DNA of 64,000 nt from Cyanobium sp. CACIAM 14 (GCA_000708525.1 JMRP01000004.1:62001-126000), one strand, 5' to 3'. Positions 1-9,240 are shown, counted from the first letter of the stretch. Made by a program: numbers and translations. Notes: generated by a model from the letters alone, not told the origin.

Positions 1-624
1 CGCCAGATGGATACCGCGGTCCAGGGGGGCCTCGTCGGGGCCATGGCGGAGGTCCCTCACCACGTCGCTGGCCGGCCGGAGGCCATCCCGGCGGGTGGTG
101 GCCAGCAGGGCGATCCCCTCCACCGGCCGCGCCAGCCAGTCCTGTGCCGGCTGAGGGGCCATCAGCTCGGGGCGCCAGAGCCGCTCGCACTGCTCCGTGG
201 CTTCCCGCACGATTCCCTGCCAGCGCTCGATGTCCCACCGCTGGGTGGGGACACAACGCGCCGCGTGCAGGGGCTGGAGCCGGTCGGCGCCCAGTTCGGT
301 GGCCATCCGCCAGACCAGATCCGCCTCCCGCTTCGGAATGGCCATGGCCAGCTCCAGGGGGGGCCAGGGAGCCTCCTGGCGGACCTGAGGTGTGGCGTGA
401 CCCTGCTCGAGTCTTAGTTGACGCCCCGGCTCCAGCACCGCTGTCCAGAGCCGTCCGCCGCCGTCGATCACCGCCAGTCGGTCCCCGGGCCGGAAGCGCA
501 GCACCCTTTCCAGGTAGTGCGCTTCCCCCGCCTCCAGCGCCACCCGGCCATCGCTGCGGCCCGTCCGCTGGAGGCCTTCGATCCGCTCCGGGGGGATCAG
601 CAGCCGCCGCAGTTCGCGGCTCAC
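1..624 (-). CDS. rsmE: 16S rRNA (uracil-1498-N3)-methyltransferase RsmE, 3' end cut by window edge
   Basis: RsmE methylates N3 of U1498 of 16S rRNA with S-adenosylmethionine; it is a SPOUT-fold enzyme acting on the small ribosomal subunit in the cytoplasm. Translation of the minus strand gives 208 codons beginning VSRELRRLLIPPERIEG, then an N-terminal PUA-like stretch (EAHYLERVLRFRPGD) and the start of the SPOUT domain (LAMAIPKREADLVWRMATELG, then the RCVPTQRWDIERW region), in the family order. The SAM-binding knot at the C-terminus lies outside the window. The GTG start at 624 overlaps the TGA of the upstream DUF3531 gene (GTGA), so the two are probably translationally coupled. This pairing is common in cyanobacteria. 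Confidence 0.85.
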   Translation of the reverse strand, partial: MSRELRRLLIPPERIEGLQRTGRSDGRVALEAGEAHYLERVLRFRPGDRLAVIDGGGRLWTAVLEPGRQLRLEQGHATPQVRQEAPWPPLELAMAIPKREADLVWRMATELGADRLQPLHAARCVPTQRWDIERWQGIVREATEQCERLWRPELMAPQPAQDWLARPVEGIALLATTRRDGLRPASDVVRDLRHGPDEAPLDRGIHLA

Positions 625-1178
625 GGAGCCGGGGAGAACGGGCTGTCGGGTTCCTCCTCGATCGGCCAGTCCTCGTTGAGGCCGCCGATCACCAGTTCGC
701 CGATCTCGACCACGTCGTTGTCGAGCTGGCGGAGGGCATTGATCAGCACATCGAGAGCCAGGGCGTCGCTGGTGCCGAGGTCGACCCAGCAGCGTGCCCA
801 GTCACCCTGATACTCCATCTGTCCCATGCTGTGCATCAGGGCGGGCAGGCAGCGTTCGGCGGCTTCGGTGTCGTAGCCGAGCCAGCTCAGGTCGACGCCG
901 CCGTCTTGGGCCTGCAGGTTCTCGGCATTGAAGGCTCCCAGCTTGCCGAGGAAGAACCAGCTGTCGAAGGCCGTCTCCACATAGCTCCGCTCGGCGCTGC
1001 CGGGTGGGTCGTTGAAGCGCAGCCAGATCCAGCAGTTGAACGGATCCACCTCGCGAAATCGGATGTCCATGGAGAGGGGAACCCAGCAGGCCTGCTCCTC
1101 CATCCAACACGCCCGGGCGTCGTCAGGCCCGTACGGCGTCAGGTCGTGGCTCCATGCTGGGTCCATGCTCGACGTCAT
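621..1178 (-). CDS. DUF3531 family protein (conserved in cyanobacteria and plastids)
   Basis: A 185-residue soluble protein without signal peptide or membrane segment. The core FREVDPFNCWIWLRF followed by SYVETAFDSWFFLGKLGAFNAEN is the hallmark of DUF3531, a family of unknown function found in cyanobacteria and chloroplasts. The acidic C-terminus (DWPIEEEPDSPFSPAP) is also typical. It lies directly upstream of rsmE with a GTGA overlap. Two starts are possible, ATG at 1178 and ATG at 1166; the conserved region begins further in, so the choice does not affect the domain. Its 5' end overlaps by about 14 bases the start of the divergent ABC ATPase gene, so the two share one very short promoter region or read out of each other's coding sequence. 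Confidence 0.8.
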   Translation of the reverse strand: MTSSMDPAWSHDLTPYGPDDARACWMEEQACWVPLSMDIRFREVDPFNCWIWLRFNDPPGSAERSYVETAFDSWFFLGKLGAFNAENLQAQDGGVDLSWLGYDTEAAERCLPALMHSMGQMEYQGDWARCWVDLGTSDALALDVLINALRQLDNDVVEIGELVIGGLNEDWPIEEEPDSPFSPAP

Positions 1179-1818
1179 CGGTCTCCGCTACCACCCGGCC
1201 ACAGCCGCTGAACCGGTTCTCCGCGATGTCTCGCTGCAGCTGCCGGTCGGGGAGCCCGCCCTCGTGGCAGGGCGCAGCGGCAGCGGCAAGACCACCCTGC
1301 TGGAGGTGCTCTGTGGCCTGGCCGACGCCGATGCGGGCCGCATCCTCTGGAACGGGCAGCAGCTCGGCACTCGGCAGCGGCGCTGGCTGTGCGGCCTGGT
1401 GTTCCAGTTCCCGGAACGCCATTTCCTCGGCCTGACCGTGGGCCAGGAGCTGAAGCTCGGCCAGCGGCGGCTGAGCGCCGAGAAGGCCGAAGCGGTGCTG
1501 GAGCAGGTGGGTCTCGGGGCCGTCTCGCTCCAGCAGGCCCCGGAGCGGCTCAGCGGCGGGCAGCAGCGGCGGCTCGCCCTGGCGGTCCAGCTGGTGCGGG
1601 ATGCCCGGGTGCTGTTGCTGGATGAGCCGACCGCCGGTCTCGACTGGACCGTGCGGGAGGAGGTGCTTCAGCTGCTGGGGCAGCTGGCCAGGGAGCGGGC
1701 CCTGCTGGTGGTCACCCACGAACCGGAGCTGTTCCGGGGGGTGATCGAGAGGGGTTGGAGACTGGAGCAGGGAGTGCTGCGACCGATGCAGACCCTCAGC
1801 CGGGTCTCTTCGCCCTGA
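1165..1818 (+). CDS. ABC transporter ATP-binding protein, ECF/CbiO-like (NAP14-type)
   Basis: A single ABC nucleotide-binding domain of 217 residues. Walker A is GRSGSGKTT, the Q-loop is [10 protein letters not shown], the signature is LSGGQQRR, Walker B with D-loop is [12 protein letters not shown], and the H-loop is VVTHE. The Q-loop wording is typical of energy-coupling-factor/CbiO ATPases and of the plastid non-intrinsic ABC proteins related to NAP14 (metal or cofactor import). No permease partner is adjacent, so the transported substrate cannot be named. The ATG at 1165 was chosen because the ABC domain starts at once ([11 protein letters not shown]). There is no clear Shine-Dalgarno sequence, and the start overlaps the divergent DUF3531 gene. 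Confidence 0.8.
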   Translation: MLDVIGLRYHPATAAEPVLRDVSLQLPVGEPALVAGRSGSGKTTLLEVLCGLADADAGRILWNGQQLGTRQRRWLCGLVFQFPERHFLGLTVGQELKLGQRRLSAEKAEAVLEQVGLGAVSLQQAPERLSGGQQRRLALAVQLVRDARVLLLDEPTAGLDWTVREEVLQLLGQLARERALLVVTHEPELFRGVIERGWRLEQGVLRPMQTLSRVSSP

Positions 1819-1914
1819 GCCAGGGTCCCGGTCGCCGCAGGCCCCCTCCAGCGGCGGCCCCGTTCGGCCAGGGGCTGATCCTTACGATGCACCAAGGACG
1901 GTGGAGGGGCGGCG

Positions 1915-2828
1915 ATGGCGGATCGGATGTTGAGGGCCACAGGCGCCGGAGGTGGCATCCGCATGGTCGCGGTCACCACCACCGTGGCCTGCCGCTACGC
2001 CCGGCGCCGCCATCAGCTCTCGTTCCTCACCACGGCGCTGCTGGGGCGGGCGATGACGGCCGGCCTGCTGCTGGCCAGTTCGATGAAGGTGGCCCACGGG
2101 CGCGTCAATCTGCGCATCCAGTCCGATGGTCCCCTGCGGGGCCTGATGGTGGACGCCGGTCGCGACGGCACGGTGCGCGGCTATGTGGGTCGACCGGAGC
2201 TGGAGCTCGATCTGGTTCCCGATGCGGCGGGCGGCCATCGCTTCGACTTCCGAAAGGCCACGGGTACCGGCTATCTGCACGTGGTCCGGGATCGGGGGAG
2301 GGGGAACCCTTCAGCAGCACGGTGGAGCTGGTCAGCGGCGGGATCGGCGAGGACGTGGCCTCCTATCTGCTCCATTCCGAGCAGACGCCGTCCGCCCTGT
2401 TCGTGGGCGAGACGATGGACACCTCCGGCGTGCGCTGCGCCGGAGGGGTGCTGGTGCAGGTGCTGCCCAGGGCCGCCCGCGAGCCGGCCCTGGTGGCATT
2501 GCTGGAGGAGCGCTGCCGGGAGATCACCGGGTTCAGCGAGCGCCTCGCCGCCAATGCCGACCGGCTCCATGCCCTGTTCGAGGACATCTTCCCGGATCTG
2601 GATCCCCAGCCCCTGGGTGATGCTGCCGTCGAGCAGCCCGTCCAGTTCCACTGCCCCTGCACCCGTCACCGCAGCGTCAGTGCCCTGAAGCTGCTGGGCC
2701 GTGACGAACTGAGCGCCATGCTCGATGAGGACGGCCAGGCTGAGCTCACCTGCCACTTCTGCCACGAGGTCTACCGGGTGGAGGCCCCCGAACTGCAGGA
2801 GCTGATCGACGAACTGGCCCCCGCCTGA
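1915..2828 (+). CDS. hslO: Redox-regulated chaperone Hsp33, apparent one-base frameshift
   Basis: Hsp33 is a cytosolic holdase chaperone activated by oxidation of a zinc-bound tetracysteine centre. The N-terminal half begins [20 protein letters not shown] after a good ribosome site (GGAGGGG) and runs in frame to about 2290 ([12 protein letters not shown]). The rest ([19 protein letters not shown] onward) continues in the +2 frame to the TGA at 2826-2828. It includes both zinc motifs, CPC in FHCPCTRHR and CHFC in [10 protein letters not shown]. Adding one G to the five-G run at 2294-2298 restores a 304-residue protein of normal Hsp33 length. All other landmarks are intact, so a sequencing or assembly error in a homopolymer is more likely than a decayed gene. 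Confidence 0.88.
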
Positions 2829-2856
2829 GGTGCCGCCGGGCCCTGGGGGAGGGGGG

Positions 2857-3543
2857 TCAGTCGATGAGCAAGGCGCCGAGCAGCAGCAGCAGGATGGCGG
2901 GGATGCTCTGGATCTGCTGTTCCGAGATCCGCAGCGGCTCAGGCAGGGAAGCGGAGAGGCCGGAGAACAGCAGGCCGCCCAGCACCAGGCCCACGCAGAG
3001 CAGCGCGAAGCTCCAGCCCACGGCGGCCAGGAAACGACCGTTACGCCGCTGCAGATTGAGCAAGGTTACGCCGGCGGCCAGAGCCGTCAGCAGTTCGGGT
3101 GCAGCGCCGGGCACGAGCAGCAGGAGCCCCAGCAGGAGGATATCGGCCACCAGGGGAAGCCACAGCTCCCTGCCACCCGCCAGCTGCAGACGCGGGAGGG
3201 AGAAGCCGGGCCTGGGAATCCGGGAGGGGGGCAGCTGGGGGAGGCTCGGCAGAGCCGAGAGCGCCGGGCGGCTGGGCGGCGGCGTGGCCTGCTCCCGCTG
3301 GGAGGCGGTGCGGGCGGCACTGCTGACCCGACCCTGCTGGCGCTCCTTGAGGCGATCCATCAGAACGGCGTCGTAGGCCGCCTCGATGCGTGACCTGGCC
3401 ATGGGATCCTCCCCTGCCTCCTCCAGACGGGCCAGCTTGGCGGCCTGGACGCTGTCGAAGGAAGCGTCAGGGGATACGCCGAGCCGTTGGTACGGATCGG
3501 AAGCGTCAGCGGCCGGATGGGGCTGGTCGGATCCTTGATTCAT
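2857..3543 (-). CDS. CPP1-like (DUF3353) J-like membrane chaperone
   Basis: A 228-residue protein with three parts. An N-terminal J-like segment reads DPYQRLGVSPDASFDSVQAAKLARL and lacks the HPD motif of true J-domains. A proline-rich linker spans about residues 75-110. The C-terminal half has three or four hydrophobic segments (WLPLVADILLLGLLLLVPGA, ELLTALAAGVTLLNL, FLAAVGWSFALLCVGLVLGG, IPAILLLLLGALL). This is the architecture of the CPP1 family (chaperone-like protein of POR1 / cell growth defect factor), which in plants stabilises protochlorophyllide oxidoreductase. A thylakoid or plasma membrane location is expected; the function in this organism is an inference from the family. Confidence 0.75.
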   Translation of the reverse strand: MNQGSDQPHPAADASDPYQRLGVSPDASFDSVQAAKLARLEEAGEDPMARSRIEAAYDAVLMDRLKERQQGRVSSAARTASQREQATPPPSRPALSALPSLPQLPPSRIPRPGFSLPRLQLAGGRELWLPLVADILLLGLLLLVPGAAPELLTALAAGVTLLNLQRRNGRFLAAVGWSFALLCVGLVLGGLLFSGLSASLPEPLRISEQQIQSIPAILLLLLGALLID

Positions 3544-3567
3544 ACCAATGAGCGTATCGAGCCAAAG

Positions 3568-3819
3568 CTAGAAAAGAGGTTCACTGCGTTGATATCCGGC
3601 CTCCTGTTGCAGTCGCCGGCGACAGGCCTCGGCCTCCTCGATCGCCAGGGACCGGCGGCGCTTCAGCAGGGGCATCTGGGGTGGCAGATGGCTGCCCTCC
3701 CGCATCTCGACCACCCCTTGCGAGGGCTGGAAACTCACGTAATCACAACCTCCGTCGCTGCGGGGACGCACGAGCCAGACAGGGGTTGGCGTCACGGATC
3801 GAGGCATCGCGGTGACCAT
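3568..3819 (-). CDS. Small conserved picocyanobacterial protein, DUF1651-like
   Basis: An 83-residue, basic, soluble protein (start ATG at 3819, alternative at 3807). The pattern VWLVRPRSDGGCDYVSFQPS followed by PLLKRRRSLAIEEAEACRRRL resembles DUF1651, a family of roughly 80-residue proteins restricted to marine and freshwater picocyanobacteria. Those proteins share a WL-P start and a PLLK-R-R-EA--W-L ending. Their function is unknown. It lies 24 bases downstream of the CPP1-like gene on the same strand order, with about 125 bases of featureless sequence before it. The family assignment was made by eye and is tentative. Confidence 0.45.
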   Translation of the reverse strand: MVTAMPRSVTPTPVWLVRPRSDGGCDYVSFQPSQGVVEMREGSHLPPQMPLLKRRRSLAIEEAEACRRRLQQEAGYQRSEPLF

Positions 3820-3944
3820 CCGTTACGGCGTGACGAATTGTTGCTGTCATTCTGCCGGCTGCCCTCGGCCCGCGCGAGCATCCGGGCCAGCTGCCGCTGC
3901 GGTCCCGGAGCACGTGCGACCCACCGAGGCTTCCGGCCCGCTGC

Positions 3945-5612
3945 TCACAGCGCGATCGGCTCCACACCGCTCACCACCGGCGCCACCCCCTGGAGTTCCA
4001 GCTCCGGGTGGTCCTCCTGCAGCTGGTGCAGGTTCCAGTCGTTGCGGAACAGCAGCACCGGCCGATCCCAGGCATCCCGCACCGTCTTGCAGTTGAAGAG
4101 CCGGCCGACGCGCTCCAGGGCTGGCCAGCCGCCGCTCACCCAGCGGGCAACGCTGAACTCGAGCGGTTCAAGTCGGCTGGTGACCCCGTATTCGTTCTCC
4201 AGCCGGTACTGGACCACTTCCAGCTGCAGCTGACCGACGGCCGCCAGGATCGGATCGCGTTTGCTCGGGTCCGTGTCGTACAGCACCTGCACCGCCCCCT
4301 CCTCGCGCAGTTCATTGACGCCTTTGCGGAAATTCTTGAACGCCGATGGGTTCGGATTGCGCAGCCAGGCGAAGATCTCCGGGCTGAAGCACGGAATCCC
4401 CTCGTACTCGACCCTCGTTCCGGTGTAGAGGGTGTCGCCGATGGCGAACATCCCGGGGTTGTTCAGGCCGATCACATCCCCCGGATAGGCATCCTCCACC
4501 ACCTCACGGTCCTGGCCGAACAGCTTCTGCGGCCTGGACAGCCGGATCGTCCGGCCGCTGCGCGCATGGCGCACGCTCATGTCCTTGGCGAAGCGGCCGC
4601 TGCAGACGCGCACGAAGGCCACCCGGTCCCGATGGCGGGGATCCATGTTGGCCTGCAGTTTGAAGACGAATCCGCTGAACTCCGGCCGCAGCGGATCCAC
4701 CGGGCCCTCGCGGCTCTCCCGCGCCATCGGCCGTTGCGCCAGCTCCAGGAAGGCATCCAGGAAGGGACGGACGCCAAAGTTCGTCATCGCCGAGCCGAAG
4801 AAGACCGGGCTCAGTTCGCCGGCGTGCACACGGTCCAGGTCGAGCTCAGCGCCGGCACCGTCGAGGAGTTCCAGTTCCTCGAGGGCCTGCTCCAGCAGAT
4901 CGCTCTCCACCACGGTCCGGCACTGGGGATCGCCGGGCGCCAGGCGGCGTTCCAGGCTCTGGCGACCCCGCTCGGCCCGCTCGAACAGCAGCAGATCCTT
5001 CGTGCGCCGGTCGATCACGCCACGGAAGCGGTCACCGCTGCCGATCGGCCAGTTGACGGGCCAGCAGGCCAGGCCCAGCTCCTGCTCGATCTCGTCGGTG
5101 AGCTCCAGCGGATCCCGCCCGGGACGGTCCATCTTGTTGATGAAGGTGAAGATGGGGATCCGCCGCATCCGGCACACTTCGAACAGCTTGCGGGTCTGGG
5201 GTTCGAGGCCCTTGGCCGCATCCACCAGCATCACGGCGTTGTCCGCTGCTGCCAGGGTCCGGTAGGTGTCCTCCGAGAAGTCCTGGTGGCCGGGAGTGTC
5301 GAGCAGGTTGACGGTGCTGCCCGCGTAGTCGAACTGGAGCACCGTGGAGGTGATCGAGATCCCCCGTTGCTTCTCCAGTTCCATCCAGTCGGAGGTGACC
5401 TTGCGCTGCTCGCCCTTGGCCTTCACCGCACCGGCCTGCTGGATGGCGCCGCCGTAGAGGAGAAGTTTCTCGGTGAGGGTGGTCTTGCCCGCGTCGGGGT
5501 GGGAGATGATGGCGAAGTTCCGCCGACGGCAGACCGCGGCCGCCAGGGCTGCGGCCTCCGGGTCGCTGGCGGGGAGGTTGGTGGCGGGGGGCGAGGAGGG
5601 ACTGGAGCTCAT
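3945..5612 (-). CDS. prfC: Peptide chain release factor 3 (RF3)
   Basis: RF3 is a translational GTPase that removes RF1/RF2 from the ribosome after termination. The 555-residue product has the G1 loop [19 protein letters not shown], the RF3 switch-I segment [14 protein letters not shown]3 [14 protein letters not shown], and G4 [13 protein letters not shown]. Domains II and III follow ([41 protein letters not shown]). These are RF3-specific forms, not EF-G forms. The start was set at 5612 ([16 protein letters not shown]), because the family begins there and the upstream frame reads as non-coding. It is transcribed divergently from the MinD-like gene at 5757, with 144 bases between them. Confidence 0.92.
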   Translation of the reverse strand: MSSSPSSPPATNLPASDPEAAALAAAVCRRRNFAIISHPDAGKTTLTEKLLLYGGAIQQAGAVKAKGEQRKVTSDWMELEKQRGISITSTVLQFDYAGSTVNLLDTPGHQDFSEDTYRTLAAADNAVMLVDAAKGLEPQTRKLFEVCRMRRIPIFTFINKMDRPGRDPLELTDEIEQELGLACWPVNWPIGSGDRFRGVIDRRTKDLLLFERAERGRQSLERRLAPGDPQCRTVVESDLLEQALEELELLDGAGAELDLDRVHAGELSPVFFGSAMTNFGVRPFLDAFLELAQRPMARESREGPVDPLRPEFSGFVFKLQANMDPRHRDRVAFVRVCSGRFAKDMSVRHARSGRTIRLSRPQKLFGQDREVVEDAYPGDVIGLNNPGMFAIGDTLYTGTRVEYEGIPCFSPEIFAWLRNPNPSAFKNFRKGVNELREEGAVQVLYDTDPSKRDPILAAVGQLQLEVVQYRLENEYGVTSRLEPLEFSVARWVSGGWPALERVGRLFNCKTVRDAWDRPVLLFRNDWNLHQLQEDHPELELQGVAPVVSGVEPIAL

Positions 5613-5756
5613 GCTGACAGCCTGCCAGGCTGGCCAGCCGAGGGAAAGGCCTGGAAGCCCGCACAGAGTCCGGAGAGTCGTTGACGTCCGGCGCAGAACC
5701 TGATTGCATGACCTCGCTTCCCAGGATCCACCGGCGGCCGGAGAACAGCCCATCAG

Positions 5757-6566
5757 ATGCCGCAGCCTCTGCCGCAGCCCCGGATCATCGCCACCCACAG
5801 CTATCGAGGTGGAACGGGCAAATCGAACGTGACCGCCAACATCGCGGCTGAATTTGCTCGTTTCGGTCTGCGTGTCGGCATCGTTGACACCGATCTGCCC
5901 TCCCCTGGTATCCACATTCTGTTCGGGCATGATCAGCCTCTGAAGACCGTCAATGGGGTGCTTCAGAAGAGCTATCCCCTGTCCGAAGCGATCCTTGATG
6001 TCACTCCAGAGGCATTGAAGCCTCAGGGACGTGTTCTGTTGCTTCCCGGCAGTCCCAAGCCGGGGGACATCGCCCAGATCGTCAGGGAGTCCTATTCAAT
6101 GGAGGCCATGGTGGACGTGTACAGGGACTTCATCAAGCAGGGCGCGCTCGATCTTCTGCTCATCGATACTCACCCGGGTCTCAATGAACCCACGCTCTAT
6201 TCCATGACGGTGTCGGACCTGCTCGTGATGGTGCTGCGGCCGGACCGCCAGGACTACCAGGGCACGGCCGTGGCCGTCGATGTCGCCCGGAAGCTCGGTG
6301 TTCCCGCCATCAGTCTGCTGGTGAACAAGGCCCTGACCACGTCTGACTGGCAGCAGTTACAGAGCACCATCGAAGGAACCTATGGCGAGAAGTGTCTCGG
6401 TATCCTGCCGCAGTCCGATGACATCATCCGCTACGGCGGATCGGGGCTGTTCTGTCTTCAGGAACCCGGCCATCCTCTCGCCAGGGGCATCCAGAAGGTC
6501 GCCGCCGCGATTCTGGATGCTCTGGGGATCGAGCCTGAGATGAACGAACAGGCCGCACCGGCATGA
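5757..6566 (+). CDS. MinD/ParA-family P-loop ATPase
   Basis: A 269-residue SIMIBI-class ATPase. The deviant Walker A motif is [11 protein letters not shown] (positions about 15-25, with the signature lysine before GKS replaced by a glycine-rich variant). Switch I is [14 protein letters not shown] and Walker B is [14 protein letters not shown]. Such proteins place membrane or cytoplasmic complexes through ATP-dependent dimerisation. Flagellar, carboxysome or plasmid-partition relatives each have partners that are absent here. No C-terminal amphipathic MinD helix is obvious, and the C-terminus is MNEQAAPA. The stop overlaps the start of the next gene (ATGA), coupling it to a polytopic membrane protein. 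Its GC content and codon use are visibly lower than those of flanking prfC and nrdJ, which suggests acquisition. The cargo is unknown. Confidence 0.8.
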   Translation: MPQPLPQPRIIATHSYRGGTGKSNVTANIAAEFARFGLRVGIVDTDLPSPGIHILFGHDQPLKTVNGVLQKSYPLSEAILDVTPEALKPQGRVLLLPGSPKPGDIAQIVRESYSMEAMVDVYRDFIKQGALDLLLIDTHPGLNEPTLYSMTVSDLLVMVLRPDRQDYQGTAVAVDVARKLGVPAISLLVNKALTTSDWQQLQSTIEGTYGEKCLGILPQSDDIIRYGGSGLFCLQEPGHPLARGIQKVAAAILDALGIEPEMNEQAAPA

Positions 6567-7477
6567 GCCTCCCCGTTCCCCTCGCTCTCCTGCTGCATCG
6601 CTTCCATTCCTTCGCGGAGCTCTCCCTCCCGGTCGCTTCGGGCAGCCCAACCGGCAACCCCGCTGAAGTCGTGGAGCAGCTTCCCGCCATCACGTCCCTG
6701 AGCCTGATCCTGCTGTATGTCCTGCTGCTGGTTTTCGGTTACTGCGCACCGTTGATCAACGAGTACATCAATCAACGCAAGCAGAACTCCAAGCCCAAGC
6801 ATCTGTCCTGGCCCTTCGCGGTTCGCTCCTTCGCCGGTGGCATGGCAGCTTCCTATGTCTTCATTCTCCTGATTCCGGAGATGGAGCTTTTCAACAGTGA
6901 GATCAACGTCCCGTTCTTCAACGCCTACTCCCTGGCCCTGCTGGGTCTGCTGATCTTCAAAGGGCTGCAGCATTATTGCCGTCATCTGGCCCAGGAACGT
7001 ACTAGAAGCATGGAAGAGTGGGCATTCGTCCACTCCCGATCCCATGAGAAGCATCTCGGCTTCAGGATTTCCGGTTATGTCTTCATTGCCTACTGTTCGC
7101 TTATCCTGCTGACACTTCCTTACCAGGTCAGTCACCTTGCCACAGGCATGGGAGTCTTTCTTTACCTCGTCACCTTTTCACTTCATCTCTGTTTTGAGCT
7201 GCTCAGTCTGAACGAAGAAGATGTCAAGCATTACAGCCGTTATGTACCCACCCCGCTGGCCATCGCCCTGACGGCGGCTCTCGGACTTGCGTTGAGCGGC
7301 ATTCTGCCGCCTGCCTATCTCCTGGCATGCATTTCCCTGCTCGCCGGCATCATCATCTACAACGTCTTCCTGGTCGAGTTGCCTAACCCCGATCGATCCT
7401 CCTATGTGTGGTTTCTGATGGGAGCCGTGGTTTTCGTTATGATGAATAGCCTGACCCTGAGGGCTAGTCCCCATTAG
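6563..7477 (+). CDS. Polytopic membrane protein of unknown function, coupled to the MinD-like ATPase
   Basis: A 304-residue integral membrane protein with about seven or eight hydrophobic helices. Examples are LSLILLYVLLLVFGYCAPLI, YVFILLIP, AYSLALLGLLIFKG, FIAYCSLILLTLPY, GVFLYLVTFSLHLCFELLSL, IALTAALGLALSGIL, LLACISLLAGIIIYNVFLVEL and YVWFLMGAVVFVMMNSLTL. The long loop around residues 140-170 carries HYCRHLAQERTRSMEEWAF. I do not recognise the family. A few residues (HYCRH, IPEME, SLHLCFE) could bind metal, loosely like ZIP transporters, but this is weak. ATGA overlap with the ATPase gene argues for a joint complex at the membrane. Coding sequence is AT-richer than the surroundings. Confidence 0.7.
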   Translation: MSLPVPLALLLHRFHSFAELSLPVASGSPTGNPAEVVEQLPAITSLSLILLYVLLLVFGYCAPLINEYINQRKQNSKPKHLSWPFAVRSFAGGMAASYVFILLIPEMELFNSEINVPFFNAYSLALLGLLIFKGLQHYCRHLAQERTRSMEEWAFVHSRSHEKHLGFRISGYVFIAYCSLILLTLPYQVSHLATGMGVFLYLVTFSLHLCFELLSLNEEDVKHYSRYVPTPLAIALTAALGLALSGILPPAYLLACISLLAGIIIYNVFLVELPNPDRSSYVWFLMGAVVFVMMNSLTLRASPH

Positions 7478-7524
7478 GGGCGGATCGTTCCCGCTCTCTT
7501 CGAACGCATCGGTCAGACGGGCGA

Positions 7525-8313
7525 TCAGATTCCTTCCCTGCTGCGGGCACGGATCGACTGAGCCTTGCCCAGAAGATCCAGAAAGCCTTCGGCCATGGAG
7601 ATCTCCTCGACTTCCGAGCGGGCACGGGCATGGTCGATTTCAATGCTCAGTGTCTGGATTTTCTGCTGCAGTTCATCCTCGCGTTGCCTCACTCTTTCAA
7701 ACATCTGCGTGAATGATGCCCGCGCCGCCTTGATGGTGGTGTCGCCCCGATCGGCCGTTTCGTTGATGTAGCGCTGAACGTCTCCATAGTTGCCGGAGGC
7801 CATCAGCTGGGTGAGGTTGCTGAATTCATCGATGTAGGCGAGCATGCTGCGTGATCTCTTGATCAGGGCGCTGAACAGTGAATCTCGCAACTTCAGATTC
7901 CGGTCCAGCAGCTTGATTGCAATCTCATTGGAGAAGCTGAGCAATCTGGCTTCATCGCTGTCGGCGGCACAGGAAGCAGAGCGTGTCTTCTCTCCGAAAA
8001 GAGTCATTTCGCCGATGATGCTACCTGCATCGAGGATGGCCATGGTAATCTCCTGTCCGCTCGCATTCTCGATGAAGACCCTGATGCGACCGGTCTCCAG
8101 CAGATAGAGCGAATCGGTGGGATCACCCTCACGAAACAACAGTTCGCTCTTCCTGATTACCACTATTCCCTTGCTTTCGCTGGAGTTGGAGCGAAACAGA
8201 TCCGCCAGTTCCGACGACAGGGAGCCGGCAGAATCTGGGCTGGCCTCCTGGCGGAGATGTTGCGGATCCTGCGACTGGCAGGCTGGGATCTGCTCGTGAG
8301 GCTCTCTGGTCAT
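7525..8313 (-). CDS. Cyclic-nucleotide-binding (CRP-fold) protein with C-terminal coiled coil
   Basis: About 262 residues, read convergently toward the ATPase/membrane pair. Residues about 45-150 form a cNMP-binding domain: LFREGDPTDSLYLLETGRIRVF, then the phosphate-binding cassette GEMTLFGEKTRSAS, which keeps the Glu and Arg that contact cAMP/cGMP. A helical region follows and then a charged coiled coil (RVRQREDELQQKIQTLSIEI). There is no helix-turn-helix, so it is not a CRP-type transcription factor; it looks like a cytosolic ligand-sensing adaptor. The start was placed at the ATG at 8313 (MTREPHEQ); an in-frame ATG at 8412 would add 33 residues of low-complexity sequence. Base composition matches the neighbouring ATPase module. 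Confidence 0.8.
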   Translation of the reverse strand: MTREPHEQIPACQSQDPQHLRQEASPDSAGSLSSELADLFRSNSSESKGIVVIRKSELLFREGDPTDSLYLLETGRIRVFIENASGQEITMAILDAGSIIGEMTLFGEKTRSASCAADSDEARLLSFSNEIAIKLLDRNLKLRDSLFSALIKRSRSMLAYIDEFSNLTQLMASGNYGDVQRYINETADRGDTTIKAARASFTQMFERVRQREDELQQKIQTLSIEIDHARARSEVEEISMAEGFLDLLGKAQSIRARSREGI

Positions 8314-8421
8314 GGGGCCGGCGGCGCCGGATCGGCATCTTTCATGCTGGGCCCGAGGCAGGGATGCATGCTGTTCCTTCCTTCCAGCGGCGCCACGGAA
8401 TGGGGCCAACATTACTGTGCT

Positions 8422-9201
8422 TCATGAGCGGGAAGTGGCACGGCAGTGACGCTCCAGCAGGATCCCGCCGATCGCAAGATCGTCCTGATTGGCGAACGCC
8501 TCCTCTTCCAGGACGCGCGTCCGTGACGGCAGGCGCCTGTAGAGCGGCAGCATCAGCAGAGCGGCCGTCTCGCGGTTGAGCCGCCGCTGCAGTCCAAGCG
8601 GCACCGGCACCCGGCCCACGCCTCCGCCGAGGCAACTCTGGGCGACATGGATCGCTTCGTGGTTGAGGACTCTTGCGAAATCGAGACTGCCCCCGCTGAC
8701 GACCTGCGGACGGATCCGGATGGCGCTCTGGTGCGGAACCCACTCGCCGGCTGCTCCGGCCAGCCGAGGTGGGCTCAATTCGACCGTCACGCCGATCCGC
8801 TTCAGTCTCTCCAGCAGCTCGGCGATCACCCGTTGCTCCCTTTCGAAGCGGGGAGGGTTTCGCAGCAGGGCATGGATCTGGGGAAGCGTCAGAGGGGGAT
8901 CTCCCGGGCGGCGCCGGTAGACGTAGCGTGTGCGACCGTCGGCCAGCCGCTCCAGCCTCGGCAGCTAGCTTCGATCCCCTTCCTCCAGCCGCGCGAACAG
9001 CAGTGCCTCCATGCCTGGCCGTGGGTTCCCGGCAGGAGGCGGGGCGCCGTAGACCCACGCGGGCGGCACCAGCACGCCGGCCCCGGCGGGGCCCGCGTAC
9101 CCCGCCGTCAGCACCATCGCCAGGCCCAGAAGCATGACTGGCGCCACTGGCCGTGACGCTCGTTCCCGTAGCCACTGGACCAAGGGGGCTGCACTGCTCA
9201 T
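8422..9201 (-). pseudogene. Secreted metalloprotease-like protein interrupted by an in-frame TAG
   Basis: The minus-strand frame starts at 9201 with a signal peptide (APVMLLGLAMVLTAGYAGPAGA) and runs to a TAG at 8965-8967. It then continues in the same frame with no further stop through LPRLERLADGRTRYVYRR and LPQIHALLRNPPRF to the TGA at 8422. The second part contains LNHEAIHVAQSCLGGGVG, an HExxH-type zinc-site motif, and later EEEAFANQ, a plausible third ligand region. Coding character is continuous across the stop, which suggests one secreted protein of about 259 residues with a nonsense mutation. If the two parts are separate genes, the second must start at GTG 8829 or another non-ATG codon. 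The enzymatic role is unproven. Confidence 0.6.
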
Positions 9202-9240
9202 CTGTCCATGGTCGCCGCGGTTCCTGGTCTGCAGCCAGCT

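Noticed and set aside
144..1211. Long open frame on the plus strand across the rsmE and DUF3531 region
   Set aside because: It lies opposite two recognisable minus-strand genes, is Pro/Ala/Arg-rich and has no domain; typical antisense shadow in GC-rich DNA.
4008..5684. 558-codon plus-strand frame opposite prfC
   Set aside because: RF3 on the minus strand has all GTPase motifs; the plus-strand frame reads as low-complexity H/Q/G/A sequence without motifs.
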